The notes beneath the pieces were generated by a model, which was not told the DNA's origin, made no database searches, and saw only the letters and a list, made by a program, of their open reading frames with translations. A DNA stretch of 64,000 nt. It comes from Melioribacter roseus (GTDB taxonomy: Bacteria > Bacteroidota > Ignavibacteria > Ignavibacteriales > Melioribacteraceae). Numbering within the stretch: the stretch's first letter is position 1; every line of letters starts with the position of its first letter. The DNA is taken from the NCBI GenBank assembly GCA_020724265.1, contig DYHH01000016.1:1-64000 (forward strand), read 5' to 3'. The position numbers and the translations under genes are program-made. This document shows, one piece after another, positions 34,602 to 43,775 of the stretch.

Positions 34602-36296
34602 ATGTCTTCATTTCTAATTTATTATTCGAAAACAGATAAAACGGGTGACGTAAAAAATTTGCCCGGGCATTCTTATATAAAAATTAATGATTTTGATGTT
34701 TTCTACAAAAATAATCATCAAACACTCGCTCTAAATTTTGATTCAGATCCTAAATTTATAATAAGTGGTGTGGGGATTAATAATTCCCAACAAGATGGAT
34801 TTATATCAAAAGAGGGATGGAAGAATGTATTAATTAAAAGAAATTTTCAGAGTAAAATAAATGGACACTTTGCCGGATGTTTAATCAATGATAATGAAAT
34901 TATCTGTTTCAACGATATTCTAGGATTACGAGAAGTTTTTTACTTAATTACAAAAGACGGTTTTATTATCTCATCAAGAATAGATTTGTTTAAATACCTA
35001 ATTGATGACTTAAAACCTTCGCTAAATTATATTGCCGGGCATTGGCTTACATCAATGCCCCTTTTTTATGAATCAGCGATCAAAAATGTAAAACGATTAA
35101 CTCCAGGTTGCTTGCTTAAAATTGATACGTGTTTAAAAACTGAATTAAATAGTATCACTCCAAATTATATTAAGAGTAGCGAACATAAAATTATTAATAC
35201 TCTAAAACATTTCGCGAAAATAAATTATCCCGGGAAAATAACATCTTTGGGACTTTCAGGCGGGCTCGATTCAAGAACTTTATTGGCGATACTTTCTAAT
35301 TCGTCTTATCAGCATAATTTTTCTACACATACTTTTGGAAGCAAAGAATTAAGTGATGTTAAAATATCCGAATCAATTGCCCTTTCACAAAAACTTACTC
35401 ATTCTGTATATAATAATCATTTCGTAAATCTTGAAACAACATTAAAACTAATAAAAGATTATCTTCCTTTTACTGCACTTACGGTTCCCATCTCCGATTT
35501 AATACATATTAACTATCATAAAACGATTAGTGAATCCAACAAATTAATAATTGATGGAGGGTTCGGAGAAATAGGAAGGAGACAGTATTTAAATAAATTT
35601 TTACTTGGCGGCAGAAAAATAATTAATCATAGAAATACTGCCGGACTGTTGAAAAATATCTCTTTGAACAAAGGAAATATATTTAATGTGGAGTATAGAA
35701 CAATTCTCAATCGATCTTTAACAGATTCCTCTGAAGGAGTTTGGGAAAAAATGAGTGATGCTCCAACCGATAATATTTTTAATTGGCTTGATCTGCTTTC
35801 CATTCGGTATAGACTTCCAAATGTTTATAGTCACGGTCAGCATTGTTTAGACCAAATTTCGATTGCATATATGCCGTTTGCTCAGAAAGATTTTTTAGAG
35901 CAGCTTCTACTTTACCCGTCACGATATAAAATCAACGGAAAGCTCTATAGAAAGATTATAAAAAATGATAACCCGGATTTACAGAATTATCCTCTTGTAA
36001 AAGATTATATTGAATACCCATATTCATTAGGAACAATATCATCTCACGTTTATAGAAAATTAAAAAGAAAAGTAAATAAAGAAATTACTACAGATCCAAT
36101 TAAATATGAGTTATATAGCGGTTTGAAAGAGTATATTTTTGATGAAATCAATTCCAAATCATTTCTTGAAAACGAAATATATGATCACGAAAAAATTAAA
36201 AATATATTTGAAGAATATTATTCCGGAAATAAAACAAAATTAAGCGAGTTGGATTGGTGGTTAACATTTAATGAATGGTATAAAATATTTTTATAA
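34602..36296 (+). CDS. Asparagine-synthase-like protein without glutaminase nucleophile
   Basis: The 564-residue protein has the two-domain layout of AsnB: an Ntn-like first half (about 1-170, with CFNDILGLREVFYLITKDG and GFIISSRIDLFKYL) and an ATP-pyrophosphatase half with SGGLDS at 219-224. Position 2 is Ser and no MCG start exists, so glutamine cannot be used as in AsnB. It might take free ammonia or another amine, as beta-lactam synthetases and lasso-peptide cyclases do. No peptide precursor gene is visible next to it. Confidence 0.78.
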   Translation: MSSFLIYYSKTDKTGDVKNLPGHSYIKINDFDVFYKNNHQTLALNFDSDPKFIISGVGINNSQQDGFISKEGWKNVLIKRNFQSKINGHFAGCLINDNEIICFNDILGLREVFYLITKDGFIISSRIDLFKYLIDDLKPSLNYIAGHWLTSMPLFYESAIKNVKRLTPGCLLKIDTCLKTELNSITPNYIKSSEHKIINTLKHFAKINYPGKITSLGLSGGLDSRTLLAILSNSSYQHNFSTHTFGSKELSDVKISESIALSQKLTHSVYNNHFVNLETTLKLIKDYLPFTALTVPISDLIHINYHKTISESNKLIIDGGFGEIGRRQYLNKFLLGGRKIINHRNTAGLLKNISLNKGNIFNVEYRTILNRSLTDSSEGVWEKMSDAPTDNIFNWLDLLSIRYRLPNVYSHGQHCLDQISIAYMPFAQKDFLEQLLLYPSRYKINGKLYRKIIKNDNPDLQNYPLVKDYIEYPYSLGTISSHVYRKLKRKVNKEITTDPIKYELYSGLKEYIFDEINSKSFLENEIYDHEKIKNIFEEYYSGNKTKLSELDWWLTFNEWYKIFL

Positions 36297-36351
36297 TTGT
36301 AAAGCTGAGGGGATTAAAATTTTTTATTATTAATAATATTAGAAGTGATAT

Positions 36352-37503
36352 ATGAAAAAAACTTTTTTTTTCTTTTCCTTAATGTTGGTTGCTTTTTCTG
36401 CGATCAACCAGAAAGACAGCGTGTTGGTACAGTTTATTGTGAACACTCAACCAAATTCAGAAAGTGAAGACATTTTCCTAACCGGTAATAATCAACAACT
36501 GGCAAATTGGAATCCGGGTACTGTTAAAATGAATCGAATGAATGATTCTACTTTTACAAAGTCATTCTTTTTTAAGCCGAATACATTTCTAGAATTTAAG
36601 TTTACCAAGGGAAGCTGGGAAACCGAAGCGTTGAGGGAAGACGAAAAAGCATTTAAAAATTTTTCTCTCAAAGTGGCTGGTGATTCAATCCTGACTTTTA
36701 AAATTCCAAAATGGAAAATGAATCAAGAAGGTGAGAAATGGGGACAAATAACCGGTAATGTTGAATATATTTTTAATCTTAAAACCCACATACAACTTTT
36801 GCCTCGTGATGTAATTGTTTGGCTCCCACCAGGTTATTATGAAAATACTGAACAAAGGTACCCGGTTTTATATATGCATGACGGACAAAATATTATTGAC
36901 CCTGAAACATCTTTTCTCGGTATAGACTGGCAAATTGATGAAACGGCAGATAGTCTTATAAAACTAAACAAGATTGAACCAATTATTATTGTGGGAGTTT
37001 ATAATACAACTAATAGACGAACAGAGTACAGTGAAAACGATACCGGCTATGCATACATCGATTTTTTAGTTGGTGAACTAAAGCCGATGATTGATAAGCG
37101 ATATCGAACAAAACCCGAAAGAGAAAATACTGCTGTCGCCGGTTCATCTATGGGCGGATTAATTTCTTTTATGGCTGCCTGGGAAAAACCGGAAGTTTTT
37201 GCAAAAGCAGCTTGTCTTTCTCCTGCTTTTAAAATAGGAAAATATGATTTTGTTGATAATGTTCTGACTTATGAAGGAAAACTTAAAGATATATTCCTTT
37301 ATATTGATAACGGCGGCATAGGATTGGACAATAGTCTTCAGGCGGGAATAGATGAAATGTTAACAGCTATTAAAAATATTGGTTATCAAGAAGGAGAAAA
37401 CTTTGTTTGGGTTAAAGATAAATTTGCCGAACATAACGAATCTGCTTGGGCTGAAAGAGCGCATTTATTTTTAAAATTATTTTTTGGAAAAGAGAACAAA
37501 TAA
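36352..37503 (+). CDS. Secreted esterase with starch-binding-like N-terminal domain
   Basis: The signal peptide (1-19) is followed by a CBM20-like beta-sandwich (VQFIVNTQPNSESEDIFLTG; QQLANWNPG) and an esterase D/IroE-type alpha/beta hydrolase with nucleophile GSSMGG and the oxyanion region YMHDGQNII. A late Asp and His (NESAWAERAH) complete the triad. It probably hydrolyses an ester of a saccharide or siderophore. The stop overlaps the next start by 1 bp (TAATG). Confidence 0.8.
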   Translation: MKKTFFFFSLMLVAFSAINQKDSVLVQFIVNTQPNSESEDIFLTGNNQQLANWNPGTVKMNRMNDSTFTKSFFFKPNTFLEFKFTKGSWETEALREDEKAFKNFSLKVAGDSILTFKIPKWKMNQEGEKWGQITGNVEYIFNLKTHIQLLPRDVIVWLPPGYYENTEQRYPVLYMHDGQNIIDPETSFLGIDWQIDETADSLIKLNKIEPIIIVGVYNTTNRRTEYSENDTGYAYIDFLVGELKPMIDKRYRTKPERENTAVAGSSMGGLISFMAAWEKPEVFAKAACLSPAFKIGKYDFVDNVLTYEGKLKDIFLYIDNGGIGLDNSLQAGIDEMLTAIKNIGYQEGENFVWVKDKFAEHNESAWAERAHLFLKLFFGKENK

Positions 37504-38282
37504 TGAAACTAAAATTATATCAAGTAGATGCTTTTACCGAAAAACTTTTCGGAGGAAATCCGGCAGCGGTTTGTCCTCTTGATAGATGGCTAGATGATGA
37601 GTTGCTTCAAAACATTGCAGCGGAAAATAATCTTTCCGAAACTGCTTTTTTTGTGAAAACCGATAAAGGTTATCAGCTAAGATGGTTCACACCGACAGTT
37701 GAAGTTGATCTATGCGGTCATGCTACTTTAGCTGCAGCATATATTTTGTTCAATGTTTTAAAAATAGAAGAAACAAGTATTGCATTTAATTCATTGAGCG
37801 GACAATTATTTGTTGCTAAATCGGGGGAGCTAATTACATTAAATTTCCCTTCCGGAAATTCGGTAAAAATTGAGACTACAGCTAAACACTTGAATTGTAT
37901 TAACACATCGCCGCTAGAAGTATACCAGGCTAAAAAAATGATGTTTATATTAAGGGATGAATCTGAAGTAAGAAACGCTGTACCAAATTTCGAAGAAATC
38001 ATAAAATTAGAAACTGACGGATTAATAATTACAGCAAAGGGTAATGATGTTGACTTTGTTTCAAGATATTTTGCTCCGCATGCCGGAATTCCGGAGGACC
38101 CGGTTACCGGTTCTGCGCATACCATTTTAACGCCACATTGGTCAAACAAATTAAATAAGAAAAAACTTATAGCTCTTCAAGTATCCGGGAGAGGCGGATC
38201 ATTAATCTGCGAGGATTGTAATGATAGAGTTAAAATATCCGGTAATGCCGTTCTATATTCGGAAGGGGAAATTTATTTATAG
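37503..38282 (+). CDS. PhzF-family isomerase/epimerase-like protein
   Basis: The 259-residue protein shows the PhzF pattern: YQVDAFTEKLFGGNPAAVC, NNLSETAFFV with the conserved Glu, RWFTPTVEVDLCGHATLA, and the second-lobe EDPVTGSAH. PhzF enzymes shift a double bond or proton in diaminopimelate-like substrates; most bacterial relatives have no known substrate. It is translationally coupled to the upstream esterase gene. Confidence 0.88.
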   Translation: MKLKLYQVDAFTEKLFGGNPAAVCPLDRWLDDELLQNIAAENNLSETAFFVKTDKGYQLRWFTPTVEVDLCGHATLAAAYILFNVLKIEETSIAFNSLSGQLFVAKSGELITLNFPSGNSVKIETTAKHLNCINTSPLEVYQAKKMMFILRDESEVRNAVPNFEEIIKLETDGLIITAKGNDVDFVSRYFAPHAGIPEDPVTGSAHTILTPHWSNKLNKKKLIALQVSGRGGSLICEDCNDRVKISGNAVLYSEGEIYL

Positions 38283-38315
38283 AGTTACAGAAAAGTGTAT
38301 CTTCCAAAACAAAAA

Positions 38316-38346
38316 TTGATTTATTTCTCTAATTAAGATATGTTTG
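38316..38346 (+). promoter_or_regulatory. Bacteroidota-type promoter of the first STAS gene
   Basis: TTG (38316-38318) and TATGTTTG (38339-38346) are exactly 20 bp apart and match -33 TTG / -7 TAnnTTTG in full. The start codon follows 47 bp downstream. Confidence 0.55.
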
Positions 38347-38393
38347 ACAATTATTATTTCTTAAAACATGTATTACACTATTACGGGTAATTG

Positions 38394-38774
38394 ATGGATT
38401 TTAAAAGTAAAGAGTATGGAAAAGTTGTAGTTGTTACGGTTTATTTAACAAGAGCTACACTTCAGTATGCGGTTTCATTTAAGGATTATGTTCTTAAGTT
38501 GCTTAATGAGGAAAACAAACATATTGTTGTTGATTTAAGTATGTGTGAATATTTAGACTCTACTTTTTTGGGAGCTTTGGTAAGCAGTTTAAAGAAAACC
38601 GTCGCTTCCGGAGGTGATCTAAAACTTGTTTATAGCAACGAACTATCATCGTTAATTTTTGAAATGACAAGTATGAATAAAGTTTTTGAAATTCACAAAG
38701 ATCTTGAAGAGGCAATATCAAGTTTTAATCTCGATCAAGATGATAGAAGTTCTGGCGGTTTAACCTGGCAGTAA
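38394..38774 (+). CDS. STAS-domain anti-sigma-factor antagonist
   Basis: The 126-residue protein is a single STAS domain: HIVVDLSMCEYLDSTFLGAL holds the Ser/Thr (DST) that a partner kinase would phosphorylate, followed by SSLKKTVASGGDLKLV. It is a paralogue of the STAS protein at 43428. In partner-switching systems the unphosphorylated form binds an anti-sigma kinase. A TTG three bases upstream (38391) is also possible as start. Confidence 0.85.
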   Translation: MDFKSKEYGKVVVVTVYLTRATLQYAVSFKDYVLKLLNEENKHIVVDLSMCEYLDSTFLGALVSSLKKTVASGGDLKLVYSNELSSLIFEMTSMNKVFEIHKDLEEAISSFNLDQDDRSSGGLTWQ

Positions 38775-38776
38775 TA

Positions 38777-39991
38777 TTATACCGAGATAATTTTATAAAT
38801 TTTATCTCTGGTACGTATAACTTCATTACACTTAAAAGTAATTTCATCTCCTTTCTTTCCTTCGTCAACGCTTTTTTCGTCTTTCATCATTGATTCTAAT
38901 TTCATTTCCACAACACCGGTGCTGTTGCCGATTATATATATTGAATCGTTTAACTTCAGATCTCCGGCTTCAAGCTTTATATGTGCTACAGAAGGTTCTT
39001 TAAAATAATTAAGCACTTTTCCAATATATATTTTTTTAGTAACCGCAACGCTTCCGTATTTTGCGGCATAATCTTCATGACCCGGTTGACCGAAATAAAA
39101 CCCATTTGAGAATCCGCGGTTATAAACTTTTGCCAACTCCTCCTTCAGTTCCTTTTTTACTTCGTCGGATAACATACTATCAAAGTAGAGATCGATAGCT
39201 TTTCGGTAAGTTGATACTACTTTTGAAATGTATTCCGGACTTCTTTTCCTTCCCTCAATTTTGAATGAATCGATTTTTAATTCAATCAACTTGTCAATAA
39301 ATTCAATCGTACAAAGATCTTTTGGCGAAAGAATATAATCTTCACCGATTATAAATTCAGTTTGATCATCGAGGTCCTTAATTTCATATTCTCTTCTGCA
39401 GGGTTGAACACATTCACCCCTATTAGCGCTTGCACCAAAGCTGTAATGGCTTAACAAACATCTTCCGCTAATTGCCAGGCACATGGCGCCGTGTATAAAT
39501 GTTTCTATCTCTATATCGCAATTTTGTTTAATTTCTTCTATCATTTCTAATGTACATTCACGGGCAAGAACAATTCTTTTTGCGCCAATATTTTTATAAA
39601 ACTTTGCAGCGGAAGAATTTGATATTGAAGCTTGAGTGGAAATACAAAATGGTAAATCCTTTTCAATGCATTTTTGAATTACCGCCATATCCCAGCATAT
39701 TATCATATCAACATTTGCGGTTTTAGACTTATCTAATATTTCATCCAAAACGTTTAATTCATTTTCGTATACGATGCTGTTAACGGTAAGATGAACACCT
39801 ACGTTTTTGTTGTGGCAAAACTCTGTTAATTCGTGCAACTCACTTAGTTGAAAATTTTTTGCTTTTGCACGCATATTCAATGATTCTACGCCTAAATAAA
39901 CGGCATTGCATCCTGCATTAACAGCCGCGTTTAATGTTGCCCAGTCAGAAGCCGGTGCAAGTAATTCCGGTTTTTTTAGTTTCATTTTCAT
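38777..39991 (-). CDS. Peptidase U32-family protein (RNA hydroxylation/TrhP-RlhA type)
   Basis: The protein begins KKPELLAPASDWATLNAAVN and has the U32 signature ETFIHGAMCLAISGRCLLS with four conserved Cys (SGRC, GECVQPCRR, KDLC) for an iron-sulfur cluster. U32 proteins such as TrhP and RlhA take part in 5-hydroxylation of tRNA or rRNA cytidine/uridine, rather than proteolysis. ATG 39991 is preferred to the TTG at 40003. It lies between, and opposite to, two parts of the signalling block. Confidence 0.85.
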   Translation of the reverse strand: MKMKLKKPELLAPASDWATLNAAVNAGCNAVYLGVESLNMRAKAKNFQLSELHELTEFCHNKNVGVHLTVNSIVYENELNVLDEILDKSKTANVDMIICWDMAVIQKCIEKDLPFCISTQASISNSSAAKFYKNIGAKRIVLARECTLEMIEEIKQNCDIEIETFIHGAMCLAISGRCLLSHYSFGASANRGECVQPCRREYEIKDLDDQTEFIIGEDYILSPKDLCTIEFIDKLIELKIDSFKIEGRKRSPEYISKVVSTYRKAIDLYFDSMLSDEVKKELKEELAKVYNRGFSNGFYFGQPGHEDYAAKYGSVAVTKKIYIGKVLNYFKEPSVAHIKLEAGDLKLNDSIYIIGNSTGVVEMKLESMMKDEKSVDEGKKGDEITFKCNEVIRTRDKIYKIISV

Positions 39992-40119
39992 AATGATTTG
40001 CAAAGATAAGAAACAAAGTGCAATTTATTTTATTAAGAATTACTAAATAATAGTAATGATTTGTGTGTATAGAATTTCTTATCTTTATTAGATAATTTCA
40101 CAAGAACGATAGTTATTCG

Positions 40120-42024
40120 GTGGAAAAAATAAACACCCAAAATTTGATCGATGTTGATGTGCCGATAATTATTACCGCACTAGACGGAATATTGTTATTC
40201 AGCAATATTTCCGCTAATAATATTTTCGGAATATCAGACTCTAAAAAACAAATCGTTTTATCAAAAAAAATAAAGTTCTTCGATCAAAAAGGCAGCGCTG
40301 TTAATGCAAATCAACTACCGTTCGTTCGTGCATTTATTGAGCATAAATCCGTTACAGATTGTAAACTAAATTTTATTGACAGTAGTCAGAAATCTTATTG
40401 GTTCAACGCAAACTCTATTTACATGACTTCCAAAGAGGAAGAAACCGGTCTGGTAATGACAACATTTTGGGATATTTCTGACAAAATGCAGGTAGAGGAT
40501 TGGTTCAAAGAAACTGCACAGAATATTGGTTCGGTATTATATTCGTCTAATTTGGACGGAACAAAGTATAACTTTATTTCAGACGCAGCATCAAGAATTT
40601 TCGGATACGAAAGCGATGATATTCAATCAAATAAAGTTTCGCTGATAAGAAAAATAAATCCCAAGTATATTCCGGACTTTAAAAAATTTATTGAAAAGTT
40701 GAAACTCGGTGAAAACGCCTTTGTCGAATACCAGATGAAAGACGGAAGAAATAACGATCTTTTTGTAAGACATACCGGGTTCCCAATTAAAGAAAATGAA
40801 AAAATAGTTCGTGTTGTTGGCTCCATTAGTAATGTTACCGATGAAATTGAATATCGAAATCAGCTTGAAAAATCCGAAGAACGTTTTAGATTACTGATTG
40901 AAACTGCCGAAGATTTAATTTTTACATTGGACAGCAACGGATATTTTGTTACAGTAAATACACTAGGCGCAAGATCATTGGGATTCTCGCCAGATGAACT
41001 TATTGGAAAACATTTTCTTGAGTTTGTTGATGAAGATAATAAATCAAATGTTGCTGTTGCATTTCAAGAAATTTTAAAACGGGAAGAATTAACTTCATTT
41101 GAAGTCCGCTTTATTGATAAGTTTGAAGAGATTCTAACTTTCGAAATAAATGCGAGAAATCTAAAATCGGATGATGAAACAATCGGTTTAATCGGTTTTG
41201 GAAGAAATGTTACCGAAAGAATTAAAAACGAATCAAAACTAAAAGAACTCAATGCCAAGCTTATTGAAGCCAATAGAATGATTTCAATTGAACAAGATAG
41301 AACTAAGCAGCAGTTAACAGTACTTGAAGAGTTGAACAAATTAAAGAATGAGTTTATTTCAAACATTTCACATGAATTACGAACTCCGTTAGCATCAATT
41401 GTTGGATTTGCCGAAACTTTGGTTACCGATAAAGATTTACCTTCCGAAATGGTAGAAGAATTTAGTGGAATTATATTATCTGAAGGGAAAAGATTGGCAA
41501 GGCTGATTAATGATATTCTGGATTTTTCAAAACTTGAAACCGATACAAACGCTCTTGAAAAAACTAATTTCGATATTATATTAGTACTTAATGAACTTGC
41601 TGATAGATGGAGTAAAACAGCCGAAGAAGAAGGATTAACATTTTCATCGGAAATTCCCGAAACTGAAATTATCATTAATGCCGATAAAGATAGAATACAA
41701 AAGGCAATTAATAATCTGCTTTCTAATGCCCTTAAATTTACGCATAAAGGGGGAAGAGTAACTCTAATGGCAAGAGATTTTCTGAAAGAAATAGAAATTA
41801 TAATTAGTGATACAGGTGTTGGAATTCCCAAAGACGATATCCCGAAACTATTTCAAAAATTCAGCAAAGTTGGAAAGACAAGTACACAAATTCCGGGCGC
41901 CGGTTTTGGATTAACTACTGTAAAACAAATTGTCGATTTACATGGTGGCTTGATTAAAGTATCAAGCGAACTGAATAAAGGTTCAACTTTTATTGTAAAA
42001 CTTCCCAAAAGCAGCAGGAGGTAA
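40120..42024 (+). CDS. Three-PAS sensor histidine kinase
   Basis: The 634-residue kinase has PAS modules at about 10-125, 130-245 and 250-375, a short coiled coil, then an H-box FISNISHELRTPLASIVG (phospho-acceptor His), N-box NLLSNALKFTHKGG, G1 ISDTGVGIP and G2 GAGFGLTT. No membrane helix is present, so it senses an internal signal. The GTG start at 40120 follows a weak ribosome site. It is 3 bp from the next gene, the response regulator, its evident partner. Confidence 0.92.
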   Translation: MEKINTQNLIDVDVPIIITALDGILLFSNISANNIFGISDSKKQIVLSKKIKFFDQKGSAVNANQLPFVRAFIEHKSVTDCKLNFIDSSQKSYWFNANSIYMTSKEEETGLVMTTFWDISDKMQVEDWFKETAQNIGSVLYSSNLDGTKYNFISDAASRIFGYESDDIQSNKVSLIRKINPKYIPDFKKFIEKLKLGENAFVEYQMKDGRNNDLFVRHTGFPIKENEKIVRVVGSISNVTDEIEYRNQLEKSEERFRLLIETAEDLIFTLDSNGYFVTVNTLGARSLGFSPDELIGKHFLEFVDEDNKSNVAVAFQEILKREELTSFEVRFIDKFEEILTFEINARNLKSDDETIGLIGFGRNVTERIKNESKLKELNAKLIEANRMISIEQDRTKQQLTVLEELNKLKNEFISNISHELRTPLASIVGFAETLVTDKDLPSEMVEEFSGIILSEGKRLARLINDILDFSKLETDTNALEKTNFDIILVLNELADRWSKTAEEEGLTFSSEIPETEIIINADKDRIQKAINNLLSNALKFTHKGGRVTLMARDFLKEIEIIISDTGVGIPKDDIPKLFQKFSKVGKTSTQIPGAGFGLTTVKQIVDLHGGLIKVSSELNKGSTFIVKLPKSSRR

Positions 42025-42027
42025 CGA

Positions 42028-43410
42028 TTGGAGAAACTCATTTTTATTGTTGACGACGAAGTATCAATTCTAAAACTTCTAACTCACTGGGTAAAAAGTA
42101 ACTGGGGATATAGTGTCAAAACATTTACAAAAGGAAACGATGTTCTTAACTGTCTTTCAGAGAATCCCAGCTTAGTTTTGCTGGACATAATGCTGCCGGA
42201 TATTAATGGAAATGAAGTATTAAAAAAGATAAAGTCCGTAAATGAAAATCTTCCGGTTATAATGTTATCTGCTCAAGGAAGTGTTGAAGTAGCAATCGAA
42301 TCAATACGTTTAGGAGCTTATGATTATTTCCCGAAACCTATTGATCAAAATAGATTAGAACCTGCTATTAAAAATGCTTTGCGAAATTATGAATTAATTC
42401 AAAAAGTAGATGAGCTTCAAGAAAATCTGCAAAAAGAATACAGTTTTGATAATATTATCTCTTCCGACAGCAATATGCAGAAAGTCTTTAGATTAGTAAC
42501 AAAAGTTTTAGATAACGACATTACGGTACTAATTGAAGGTGAGTCGGGAACAGGTAAAGAACTTGTAGCTAGAGCAATTCATTATAACGGAACAAGAAAG
42601 CATAAACCTTTTATCGTTGTTAATTGCGCTTCGATTCCGCGTGAACTTCTAGAGAGCGAATTGTTTGGTCATGAAAAGGGTTCTTTCACCGGGGCTCATC
42701 AAAGAAAAATTGGGAAATTTGAACTTGGAAACGGGGGAACCATTTTTCTTGATGAAATTGGCGAAATGGAAATGTCACTGCAAGCAAAAATTCTTAGAGT
42801 AATTCAGCAAAAAGAGTTTGAAAGAGTTGGAGGAACAGAAACAATTAAAACGGATGTAAGAATTCTTTCGGCTACCAACAGGGATCTTAAAGAAGCTGTC
42901 GATAACAAAGAGTTCAGAGAAGATCTTTATTACAGACTCAGTTCTTTCCCGATTATGGTGCCGCCACTAAGAGACAGACGAGGTGATATTATAATTCTCA
43001 TTGACCACTTTGTAAATAAGTTCAATGAAAAATTAGGTAAGCAAATAAAAGGTTTTTCAAAGAGTGCATTAAAATACTTATACGATTACGATTGGCCCGG
43101 TAATATAAGAGAACTTGAAAATCTTATTGAAAGATGCATAATTTTATCCGATCAAAATGAAATAGACCATAGTATTCTTCCATCACATATAGTTAAAAGA
43201 GATTCTTCGGCAGCTTTAAGTGTTAATAACGGACCACTCTTTGGAGAAGAATCTGCGGTGATTCCCTTCGAAAGATTAAAAGAAGAAGCAATTAAGCATG
43301 CAATCAAAGTAACAAACGGCAATATTGTTGAAGCCGCAAAAAAATTAAACATCGGGAGAGCAACGCTATACCGGCTAATGGATAAATATGGTATCGAAAC
43401 AAACAGATAA
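42028..43410 (+). CDS. NtrC-family sigma-54 response regulator with GSFTGA loop
   Basis: A TTG start behind GGAGG opens a receiver domain (phospho-acceptor D53 in LLDIMLPDING, K103 in FPKP). The AAA+ domain follows with GESGTGKE (171-178), a GSFTGA loop at 218-223 in place of GAFTGA, and IFLDEIGE. A Fis-type helix-turn-helix ends the protein. Serine at the second loop position is a known but less usual variant; contact with sigma-54 may be changed. It should be phosphorylated by the kinase encoded just upstream. Confidence 0.92.
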   Translation: MEKLIFIVDDEVSILKLLTHWVKSNWGYSVKTFTKGNDVLNCLSENPSLVLLDIMLPDINGNEVLKKIKSVNENLPVIMLSAQGSVEVAIESIRLGAYDYFPKPIDQNRLEPAIKNALRNYELIQKVDELQENLQKEYSFDNIISSDSNMQKVFRLVTKVLDNDITVLIEGESGTGKELVARAIHYNGTRKHKPFIVVNCASIPRELLESELFGHEKGSFTGAHQRKIGKFELGNGGTIFLDEIGEMEMSLQAKILRVIQQKEFERVGGTETIKTDVRILSATNRDLKEAVDNKEFREDLYYRLSSFPIMVPPLRDRRGDIIILIDHFVNKFNEKLGKQIKGFSKSALKYLYDYDWPGNIRELENLIERCIILSDQNEIDHSILPSHIVKRDSSAALSVNNGPLFGEESAVIPFERLKEEAIKHAIKVTNGNIVEAAKKLNIGRATLYRLMDKYGIETNR

Positions 43411-43427
43411 AAATAACGGTGATATAA

Positions 43428-43766
43428 ATGATAATTGAAGAACGAATCGGCGACGTTATTGTTGAAATTATTAATGTTGAACGGGCTTCCGTAAAAGAAG
43501 CCGAGGAACTTAAAGCAAAGTTGATTGATGCTATTGATGACGGCTATAAAAAAATTATAATTGATTTATCCGAATGTGATTTTGTCGACTCATCTTTTTT
43601 GGGAGTTTTGGTTAATTCACTAAAAAAAGTTGTTAAGTTGGAAGGAGATTTAAAACTAGTTGGTTTTCGACCGGCAGTAAGAGCTATGTTTGAACTTACC
43701 CGTCTTTTTAGAGTTTTTGAATCTTTCAGCAATTTACAAGAAGCTGTGAAAAGTTACACTCATTAG
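43428..43766 (+). CDS. STAS-domain anti-sigma-factor antagonist, second copy
   Basis: The 112-residue STAS protein has IIDLSECDFVDSSFLGVLV with the phosphorylatable Ser (DSS) and SLKKVVKLEGDLKLV, closely matching the protein at 38394 (shared SSFLG/STFLG, GDLKLV). It sits between the sigma-54 regulator and the PP2C phosphatase. The likely cycle is dephosphorylation by the neighbouring PP2C and binding of an anti-sigma kinase encoded elsewhere. Confidence 0.87.
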   Translation: MIIEERIGDVIVEIINVERASVKEAEELKAKLIDAIDDGYKKIIIDLSECDFVDSSFLGVLVNSLKKVVKLEGDLKLVGFRPAVRAMFELTRLFRVFESFSNLQEAVKSYTH

Positions 43767-43775
43767 AGAATAGTT

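Noticed and set aside
37718-38149. 143-residue minus-strand frame inside the PhzF-family gene
   Set aside because: It lies wholly within a clear gene on the other strand and shows no motif of its own.
41064-41831. 255-residue open frame on the minus strand inside the histidine kinase gene
   Set aside because: It is a shadow of the kinase gene: Ser/Leu/Ile-rich, with no domain and no ribosome site.
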